Below are positions 14,816 to 20,202 of a stretch of 20,202 nucleotides of DNA, in pieces. Origin of the DNA: CAXDOZ01 sp963991145 (GTDB taxonomy: Bacteria; Bacteroidota; Bacteroidia; Chitinophagales; JABDMM01); the NCBI GenBank assembly GCA_963991145.1, contig CAXDOZ010000039.1, positions 1 through 20,202 of the forward strand. Reading direction: 5' to 3'. The position numbers and the translations under genes were made by a program. How positions within the stretch are numbered: the first letter of the stretch is position 1; every line of letters starts with the position of its first letter. The notes beneath the pieces were generated by a model. That model was not told the DNA's origin, made no database searches, and saw nothing but the letters and a program-made list of their open reading frames with translations.

Positions 14816-16918
14816 TTAAGCGTTTTCTTTTCCTGTAGCTTTTGCTACAACTTCTTTAGCAATACCTTCTGGAGCTGGCTCGTAAGAGTTGAACTCCATA
14901 GTTGAGGTCGCACGACCTGAAGACAAAGTCCTCAATGATGTCACGTAACCGAACATTTCTGAAAGTGGAACATGTGCTTTAATCACAGTTGCTCCGGACT
15001 TAGCGTCCATTCCCTGCATGATTCCGCGACGACGGTTAAGGTCGGCTACGATATCACCGGTATAATCATCAGGTGTTACCACCTCTACTTTCATAATTGG
15101 CTCAAGCAATTGTGGACCTGCTTGCTTAGCAGCAGTTCTGAATGCCAACTTAGCACACAATTCAAATGATAGCTGATCTGAATCCACCTGGTGGAAAGAA
15201 CCATCAAAAAGACGAACCTTCAAGCTTGGCACTTCATATCCTGCAAGTACACCACTCTTCATTGCCTCTTTGAAACCTTTCTCTACTGAAGGGATGAATT
15301 CACGTGGAATAGAACCACCGAAGATGTCATTCACGAACTCAAGTCCTTCTTTATCTTCATCGCCAGGTCCGATCTCAATCTGGATATCTGCGAACTTACC
15401 ACGTCCACCAGACTGCTTCTTATATACCTCGCGGTGAGTAAGATCTTTAGTGATACGCTCTTTGTAGTTAACCTGAGGTGCACCCTGGTTACATTCTACT
15501 TTAAACTCACGCTTAAGACGATCAACGATGATCTCAAGGTGAAGCTCACCCATACCACTAATTACAGTTTGACCAGTTTCGTCATCATAAGAAACCTTGA
15601 ATGTTGGATCCTCTTCAGCAAGCTTTGCCAATGCAAGACCAAGCTTATCTACATCCTTTTGAGTCTTAGGCTCGATGGCAAGACTAATTACAGGATCAGG
15701 GAATTCCATACTCTCAAGAGCAATTGGGTGCTTCTCATCACAAAGAGTATCTCCAGTGCGGATCTCTTTGAAACCAACACCTGCTCCAATATCTCCCGCT
15801 TCAATACGGTCGATTGGGTTCTGCTTGTTTGAGTGCATCTGGTAAAGACGCGAAATACGCTCTTTGGTGTTCGAACGTGAATTCAATACGTAAGAACCAG
15901 CGTCAAGTGCTCCCGAGTAAACACGGAAGAAGCATAGACGACCAACGTAAGGGTCAGTAGCGATCTTGAAAGCAAGAGCTGCGAAAGGCTCGCTTGCATC
16001 CGGCTTACGAGTTTCAGTCTCATCAGTCTTAGGGTTAATACCCTCGATTGCCTCAACGTCAACTGGTGAAGGCAGGTAGCGGATAACCGCGTCAAGCATT
16101 GCCTGTACACCTTTATTCTTGAATGCTGAACCACACATCATTGGGATGATAGACATATCACAAGTTGCAGCGCGAAGAGCAGCGATGATCTCATCCTCAG
16201 AGATTGAGTTTGAATCTTCGAAGAACTTCTCAAGCAATTGATCGTCGTATTCAGCAACAGCCTCGATAAGTAGACCACGGTATTCTTCTACCTGATCAAC
16301 CATATCAGCTGGGATTTCAATTTCTTCATAGGTCATACCCATGTCGTTCTCATTCCAGATGATCGCCTTATTAGAGATAAGGTCAACAACACCACGGAAT
16401 GTATCCTCAGCACCAATAGGTAACTGAAGTGGAACTGGGTTAGCTCCTAGCATTTCACGAACCTGCTTAACAACCTCAAGGAAGTCAGCACCTGAACGGT
16501 CCATTTTATTTACGAATCCGATACGAGGAACTTTGTAACGGTTCGCCTGGCGCCATACAGTCTCAGACTGAGGCTCAACTCCAGATACAGCACAGAACAA
16601 TGCAACAACTCCATCAAGAACACGAAGTGAACGCTCAACCTCTACGGTGAAATCCACGTGACCCGGAGTATCAATGATGTTTACCTGATAGTCAGTATCG
16701 CGGTAAACCCAGTTGGTTTTTGTTGCAGCCGATGTAATGGTGATACCACGCTCCTGCTCCTGCTCCATCCAGTCCATAGTAGCGGCACCATCGTGCACCT
16801 CCCCGATCTTATGAGAGATACCAGTGTAGTAAAGAACGCGCTCAGTGGTGGTGGTTTTACCAGCATCAATGTGAGCTGCAATTCCAATATTCCTTACTTT
16901 TTTAAGATCCTTTGACAT
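14816..16918 (-). CDS. fusA: Elongation factor G
   Basis: Translational GTPase that drives tRNA-mRNA translocation and, with RRF, ribosome recycling. 700 aa, full length. G-domain motifs: G1 AHIDAGKT (15-22), G2 RGITI (57-61), G3 DTPGH (83-87, catalytic H87), G4 NKMD (137-140) and G5 near CGSAFKN. Domains II-V follow; ISGMGELHLEIIVDRLKREF marks domain III, NRRRGIMQGMDAKSGATVIK and SEMFGYVTSLRTLSSGRATS mark domain V. Position inside the str block identifies it as the housekeeping EF-G rather than a paralog. It follows rpsG by 30 nt; an AGGA sits before the ATG. Confidence 0.98.
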   Translation of the reverse strand: MSKDLKKVRNIGIAAHIDAGKTTTTERVLYYTGISHKIGEVHDGAATMDWMEQEQERGITITSAATKTNWVYRDTDYQVNIIDTPGHVDFTVEVERSLRVLDGVVALFCAVSGVEPQSETVWRQANRYKVPRIGFVNKMDRSGADFLEVVKQVREMLGANPVPLQLPIGAEDTFRGVVDLISNKAIIWNENDMGMTYEEIEIPADMVDQVEEYRGLLIEAVAEYDDQLLEKFFEDSNSISEDEIIAALRAATCDMSIIPMMCGSAFKNKGVQAMLDAVIRYLPSPVDVEAIEGINPKTDETETRKPDASEPFAALAFKIATDPYVGRLCFFRVYSGALDAGSYVLNSRSNTKERISRLYQMHSNKQNPIDRIEAGDIGAGVGFKEIRTGDTLCDEKHPIALESMEFPDPVISLAIEPKTQKDVDKLGLALAKLAEEDPTFKVSYDDETGQTVISGMGELHLEIIVDRLKREFKVECNQGAPQVNYKERITKDLTHREVYKKQSGGRGKFADIQIEIGPGDEDKEGLEFVNDIFGGSIPREFIPSVEKGFKEAMKSGVLAGYEVPSLKVRLFDGSFHQVDSDQLSFELCAKLAFRTAAKQAGPQLLEPIMKVEVVTPDDYTGDIVADLNRRRGIMQGMDAKSGATVIKAHVPLSEMFGYVTSLRTLSSGRATSTMEFNSYEPAPEGIAKEVVAKATGKENA

Positions 16919-16948
16919 GGCTAAATCCTAGTCGTTTTTTGTTTTTAA

Positions 16949-17416
16949 TTAAACTCTAAAGTGTGCGAAGGCTTTGTTAGCCTCAGCCATTCTGTGAGTA
17001 TCTTCTCTTTTCTTAACTGCGGCTCCTTCTCCTTTCGCTGCGGCCATCATCTCAGCAGCAAGCTTCTCAGCCATGCTGTGTCCGTTGCGCTTACGCGAAT
17101 AAAGAATCAACCATTTCATACTGATCGCTTCCTTACGTGTAGGGCGGATATCAGTAGGGATCTGGAAAGTTGCCCCTCCAATTCTTCTACTTCTCACCTC
17201 TACTGCAGGAGCAACATTTGCAAGAGCTTTCTTCCAGGTATCATATCCGTTCTCTTCGCCCTTAGCATCGATAATGTCCATGGCATCGTAGAAGATCTTG
17301 TAAGCAATGCTCTTCTTACCACTGTACATTAGATTATTTACAAAACGTGTTACTCGCTGGTCTCCAAATTTTGGATCCGGCTGTAGATATCGCTTCTTTG
17401 GTTTTGCCTTCCTCAT
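16949..17416 (-). CDS. rpsG: 30S ribosomal protein S7 (uS7)
   Basis: Primary binder of the 3' domain of 16S rRNA; it forms the E-site beta-hairpin, and in E. coli represses the str operon by binding the rpsL-rpsG spacer. 155 aa. It starts MRKAKPKKRYLQPDPKFGDQ and has NNLMYSGKKSIAYKIFYDAM; the hairpin region is VEVRSRRIGGATFQIPTDIR. The end EDTHRMAEANKAFAHFRV is typical. The spacer to rpsL is only 11 nt, too short for the E. coli-type S7 target. Confidence 0.98.
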   Translation of the reverse strand: MRKAKPKKRYLQPDPKFGDQRVTRFVNNLMYSGKKSIAYKIFYDAMDIIDAKGEENGYDTWKKALANVAPAVEVRSRRIGGATFQIPTDIRPTRKEAISMKWLILYSRKRNGHSMAEKLAAEMMAAAKGEGAAVKKREDTHRMAEANKAFAHFRV

Positions 17417-17427
17417 GACGCTTCTAC

Positions 17428-17799
17428 TTATTTAGGTCTTTTAGTACCGTACTTCGAACGGCTTTGTTTACGATCGTTAACACCTGCTGTATCCAGTGCT
17501 CCACGAACAATGTGGTAACGCACACCAGGAAGGTCTTTTACCCTTCCTCCACGGATAAGCACGATTGAGTGCTCCTGAAGGTTGTGACCCTCACCCGGGA
17601 TGTATGCAATTATCTCAGTGCTGTTCGTCAAACGCACCTTAGCAACCTTTCTCAATGCTGAGTTTGGCTTCTTAGGTGTGGTGGTATACACACGCGTACA
17701 AACACCTCTTCGCTGTGGACATGAATCCAAAGCACGAGACTTACTCTTGGTCTTAATGACCTTTCGTCCTTTCCTAACCAGTTGTGATATTGTTGGCAT
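17428..17799 (-). CDS. rpsL: 30S ribosomal protein S12 (uS12)
   Basis: Decoding-centre protein that controls accuracy and is the classical target of streptomycin-resistance mutations. 123 aa. The signature RGVCTRVYTTTPKKPNSALR lies at about residues 31-50, and GHNLQEHSIVLIRGGRVKDL and then PGVRYHIVRG near 71-100. K43 and K88, the usual resistance positions (numbered with Met), are wild type; D89 is the residue methylthiolated in E. coli. First gene of the superoperon. AAGGAAAG with a 6-nt spacer precedes the ATG. Confidence 0.98.
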   Translation of the reverse strand: MPTISQLVRKGRKVIKTKSKSRALDSCPQRRGVCTRVYTTTPKKPNSALRKVAKVRLTNSTEIIAYIPGEGHNLQEHSIVLIRGGRVKDLPGVRYHIVRGALDTAGVNDRKQSRSKYGTKRPK

Positions 17800-17805
17800 A
17801 TATCT

Positions 17806-17880
17806 CTTTCCTTTTTTCGGGCCGCAAAACGTAGATAGGAATCAATCCCGTTTTTTTGGATTGATTGAGCGCCCGGAAAG
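17806..17880 (-). promoter_or_regulatory. rpsL 5' leader with hairpin and RBS-pairing arms
   Basis: On the minus strand a perfect 9-bp inverted repeat is visible: AATCAATCC (17866-17858) and GGATTGATT (17848-17840) around a 9-nt A-rich loop. Flanking it, CTTTCC (17880-17875) can pair with GGAAAG (17811-17806), the purine stretch 6 nt before the rpsL ATG, and GGGC (17874-17871) with GCCC (17822-17819). The arms would form a closed leader that hides the ribosome-binding purines. The inverted repeats are seen directly; a regulatory role (for example feedback by a ribosomal protein) is inference. There is no U-run after the hairpin, so it is not an intrinsic terminator. Confidence 0.5.
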
Positions 17881-17982
17881 AGCTTTTTTGCTGCGATAGT
17901 TACCCTTTGAAATCCTTATCAAACGGCACTTTATCGCCCTGCCTACAAGATGTGACCCATTCTCTATTCGGAAAATGGACTG

Positions 17983-18013
17983 CAAAGGTATGAATTATCA
18001 ATCCATCCTGCAA
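17983..18013 (-). promoter_or_regulatory. Bacteroidota-type promoter for the ribosomal superoperon
   Basis: Read on the minus strand, TTG (18013-18011, within TTTCTTG) is followed by exactly 20 nt and then TACCTTTG (17990-17983), matching the Bacteroidota -33 TTG / -7 TAnnTTTG consensus and its spacing. Transcription would begin a few bases downstream, near 17975-17979, giving a leader of about 175-180 nt to the rpsL ATG at 17799. No other good match was found in the divergent intergenic region. The element overlaps the longest possible pepP reading frame and supports a later pepP start. Confidence 0.65.
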
Positions 18014-18085
18014 GAAAGATTTGAAAGAATATTTAGTGAATTCAGGAGGTCATATTCTGTAACTTCGAGCGCTAAAGAATTATTA

Positions 18086-19375
18086 ATGAGATACGACCAA
18101 ATCAAGCAGGAACTATTCATCAAAAATCGGAAAAAATTTACCGACCGCCTTCCTAAGGGCGCGATGGCAATCTTTCATTCAAATGACCAGATGCCGCGTA
18201 ATGGTGACCAGTACCACATGTTTCGTCAGAACTCCGATCTGCTATACTTAAGTGGTATCGATCAGGAAGATTCATATCTCATCATCTTCCCCGACTCTCC
18301 TATTGCCAAATACAAAGAAGTACTCTTCGTGAAAGAGACCTCAGAACTCATTGCAGTTTGGGAAGGAGAAAAGCTAACTCAGGATCAGGCGAAGTCAGTA
18401 TCTGGGATAAAGACTGTTGTTTGGAATGACCAATTCGAAAGCGTACTTAAGATGCTTATGCATTACGCTGATACAGTCTTCTTAAACCTAAATGAAAACG
18501 ATCGCGCAGTTAATGATGTGCCTTACAGAGACCTTCGCTTTGCAAACAAGCTTCGCGAAGATTTCCCTGCCCATAAGCTTGAGCGCTCAGGACCGATCAT
18601 GGCAGATATCAGATCTGTGAAAGAGGATATTGAGCTTGAGTTGATGCAGCAAGCCTGCAACATTACTAATAAAGCATTCAGAAGAGTACTTGGATTTGTG
18701 AAGCCAGGAGTATGGGAATATGAGGTGGAAGCAGAGTTCACTCATGAGTACCTTATTAATAGAGGTAATGGCCATGCCTATGAGCCAATTGTTGCCTCCG
18801 GTGCAAATGCATGTGTACTTCACTACGTAACTAATAATAAGGAGTGTAAAGATGGAGATCTGCTTCTTCTCGACACCGGAGCAGATTATGCAAATTATGC
18901 TTCTGACATGACCAGAACTATTCCGGTTAACGGTCGCTTTAGCGATCGTCAGAAAGACGTATACAATGCCGTGCTTAGAGTGATGAAGCAGGCAACTGAT
19001 ATGCTTGAGCCAGGTCTGGTTCTTGACCAGTTCAATCAACAGGTTGGTGAGATCATGTTGGGCGAGCTTATTGGTCTTGGTCTGATAGACGCTCAGGAAG
19101 CAAAAGATCACAAAGGACCTGTACCTATATATAAGAAGTACTTCCCTCACGGAACCGGTCACTTCCTCGGTCTTGATACTCACGATATTGGAAACCGCTA
19201 CGCTCCATTGAGAGAGAATACTGTCGTAACCGTAGAACCGGGTATCTATATCCGTGAAGAGGGAATCGGCATCCGAATCGAGAATAATGTTGTGATCAAG
19301 TCGGGTGAAAATCTTGACCTAATGGCCGATATTCCTCGAGAAGTTGAGGAAATTGAGGACTTAATGAATCAGTAA
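18086..19375 (+). CDS. pepP: Xaa-Pro aminopeptidase (aminopeptidase P, M24B)
   Basis: Cleaves the N-terminal residue from peptides with proline second; probably cytoplasmic, as no signal peptide is seen. From 18086 it is 429 aa. An aminopeptidase-P N-terminal domain (FIKNRKKF, FHSNDQMPRNGDQ, FRQNSDLLYLSGIDQEDSYL) precedes a pita-bread catalytic domain. Metal ligands: D263 (LLLDTGAD), D274 (ASDMTRT), H359 (HGTGHFLG), E384 (VEPGIYI) and E399 (IRIENNVV). The frame is open back to 17975 and could start there or at 17990, adding 37 or 32 residues, but relatives begin at (M)RYDQI..LFIKNRKKF and the extension overlaps the divergent promoter. No convincing plus-strand promoter was found. Function inferred from motifs; substrate range unknown. 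Confidence 0.93.
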   Translation: MRYDQIKQELFIKNRKKFTDRLPKGAMAIFHSNDQMPRNGDQYHMFRQNSDLLYLSGIDQEDSYLIIFPDSPIAKYKEVLFVKETSELIAVWEGEKLTQDQAKSVSGIKTVVWNDQFESVLKMLMHYADTVFLNLNENDRAVNDVPYRDLRFANKLREDFPAHKLERSGPIMADIRSVKEDIELELMQQACNITNKAFRRVLGFVKPGVWEYEVEAEFTHEYLINRGNGHAYEPIVASGANACVLHYVTNNKECKDGDLLLLDTGADYANYASDMTRTIPVNGRFSDRQKDVYNAVLRVMKQATDMLEPGLVLDQFNQQVGEIMLGELIGLGLIDAQEAKDHKGPVPIYKKYFPHGTGHFLGLDTHDIGNRYAPLRENTVVTVEPGIYIREEGIGIRIENNVVIKSGENLDLMADIPREVEEIEDLMNQ

Positions 19376-19380
19376 TCGCA

Positions 19381-20172
19381 CTGCTCAAACATATCCCCAA
19401 TTTAATTACCTGTCTGAATCTACTTTCGGGCTGTCTTGGTATTGCCTTTGCCTTTTCAGGCAGATTCAATGAGGTCATCTATTGCCTGATCGCTTCTTTG
19501 ATCTTCGATTTCCTCGATGGCTTTTCAGCTCGTGCCCTTAAAGCCTACTCTCCTATTGGTGAGCAACTCGACTCTATGGCTGATCTTATCAGCTTTGGAT
19601 TCATGCCGGCTGCCCTTATCTATCAATTTGGGGTGGAGTACGCTTATCGCATGGGAGATTGTTACGGCCTCCCTGCCGGATTGGATGTACCGGACAAATT
19701 GATCTCAACTTTCCCGATCACCACCTTTGCCCTTCCAGAGCATTTGATCTTTGCACTTCCGGTATTTCTCTTCACAGCCTTTGCTGCATTGAGATTGGCC
19801 AAGTTCAATATTGATGATGATCAAACTGATTCTTTTTCAGGATTGGCAAGTCCGGCTGCAGCGGCATTCCTTATTGGCTTGTACCCACTTCACATGGGGG
19901 CTATTCCAGCTTTGAATGGTATTCTGTTTCAGCCTCTTGTCGTGTTTGGAATTCCAATTCTTGTTGGTGTAATGATGATCCTTCGCTATCCAATGTTCGC
20001 CTTCAAATCATTCAATGGATCAAAGCGCGATAAGCTCTTTCAGCTTATTCTGATTCTGGTGGCTGTAATCTCTATTATAGTATTTAAATTTGCAGCTCTA
20101 TCAATCATAGTACTGACGTATATCTTCTTGTCGGGCATTTTGAAGATTTTGCGATCTGAAGTTCATAGCTGA
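19381..20172 (+). CDS. pssA: CDP-diacylglycerol-serine O-phosphatidyltransferase, unusual start
   Basis: Makes phosphatidylserine from CDP-diacylglycerol and serine at the inner membrane, the precursor of phosphatidylethanolamine. The catalytic signature is complete: D43, D46-G47, A50-R51, G60, D64 and D68 (DFLDGFSAR, then G-EQL-D-SMA-D). It is a multi-helix membrane protein with no soluble domain. The start is unresolved. The frame is open from 19357 and conserved sequence (LKHIPNLIT.LNLLSGC) begins at 19384, but no ATG or GTG, and no TTG before 19498, occurs there. I place the start at CTG 19381, giving MLKHIPN and 263 aa, 5 nt after the pepP stop. TTG 19498 would give 224 aa and lose the first membrane helix. 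Serine specificity rests on family resemblance. Confidence 0.85.
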   Translation: MLKHIPNLITCLNLLSGCLGIAFAFSGRFNEVIYCLIASLIFDFLDGFSARALKAYSPIGEQLDSMADLISFGFMPAALIYQFGVEYAYRMGDCYGLPAGLDVPDKLISTFPITTFALPEHLIFALPVFLFTAFAALRLAKFNIDDDQTDSFSGLASPAAAAFLIGLYPLHMGAIPALNGILFQPLVVFGIPILVGVMMILRYPMFAFKSFNGSKRDKLFQLILILVAVISIIVFKFAALSIIVLTYIFLSGILKILRSEVHS

Positions 20173-20202
20173 AATCGATATCCGGCCACTGAAAGCGGTT
20201 CG

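Noticed and set aside
15434..15832. 132-codon plus-strand reading frame opposite fusA
   Set aside because: It lies wholly antisense to conserved EF-G coding sequence and its translation has no family resemblance; the same holds for the other plus-strand frames between 500 and 17400.
17825..17833. Second minus-strand -7-like element (TACGTTTTG) in the rpsL leader
   Set aside because: It has one extra T compared with TAnnTTTG, and there is no TTG about 20 nt upstream; that position is a run of A on the minus strand.
17840..17866. Intrinsic terminator between the divergent genes
   Set aside because: The hairpin has no T-run after its stem on the minus strand; the T-run on the plus strand is in the loop. 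The two flanking genes diverge, so no terminator is needed here.
17901..17910. Plus-strand TACCCTTTG as a promoter for pepP
   Set aside because: Three rather than two bases separate TA from TTTG, and no good -33 word is placed upstream at the right distance.
18044..18049. AGGAGG as the ribosome-binding site for pepP
   Set aside because: No ATG, GTG or TTG in the pepP frame follows at a usable distance; the next in-frame ATG is 36 nt away at 18086. It may be chance.
18587..19183. 198-codon minus-strand reading frame opposite pepP
   Set aside because: It is antisense to the metal-ligand region of the peptidase and has no recognisable domain or upstream signals.
19340..19380. Programmed -1 frameshift fusing pepP to pssA
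   Set aside because: The pssA frame is -1 relative to pepP, but it is closed by TGA at 19354-19356, leaving only 19357-19375 for slippage. No slippery heptamer of the X XXY YYZ kind is present there, and a fused peptidase-phosphatidyltransferase is not expected.

Overview
The window is a Bacteroidota chromosome segment. It holds almost the whole ribosomal-protein superoperon on the minus strand and, divergent from it, the start of a small plus-strand unit. Evidence for the phylum: zinc-free (C-minus) forms of S4 and S14 and an L36 with only one cysteine; L2 with HPMGGG where E. coli has HPHGGG; L17 with a long acidic Pro/Glu tail; str, S10, spc and alpha blocks joined with no tuf or adk; general lack of Shine-Dalgarno sequences; and a promoter of the Bacteroidota -33 TTG / -7 TAnnTTTG type. 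I cannot fix the genus; a Cytophagales-like organism is a guess.

Minus strand, in transcription order from about 17.98 kb down to 1: a leader of about 175 nt, then rpsL, rpsG, fusA (str block); rpsJ, rplC, rplD, rplW, rplB, rpsS, rplV, rpsC, rplP, rpmC, rpsQ (S10 block); rplN, rplX, rplE, rpsN, rpsH, rplF, rplR, rpsE, rpmD, rplO, secY, map, infA, rpmJ (spc block); rpsM, rpsK, rpsD, rpoA and a truncated rplQ (alpha block). Spacers are about 1-40 nt, and secY and map overlap by 4 nt. No internal promoter or terminator was recognised, so a single long transcript is likely. The genes supply ribosomal proteins, a translocation GTPase, an initiation factor, the Sec channel, N-terminal Met removal and the RNA polymerase alpha subunit. 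The small genes rpmJ (3043-3159) and rpmD (6048-6227) were found by translating the gaps.

Plus strand: an M24 aminopeptidase P gene (best start 18086) followed by a phosphatidylserine synthase gene, which has no ATG, GTG or TTG at its expected start. The last 30 bases (20173-20202) show no recognisable feature.

No new defence, mobile or biosynthetic system is present; this is core housekeeping DNA. The points worth a second look are the rpsL leader, which can pair with its own ribosome-binding purines; the divergent promoter that argues against the longest pepP start; the pssA start problem; and the unusually strong Shine-Dalgarno in front of rplQ. The longest gene-free stretch is the divergent intergenic region 17800-18085 (286 bases), described in the promoter and leader entries.
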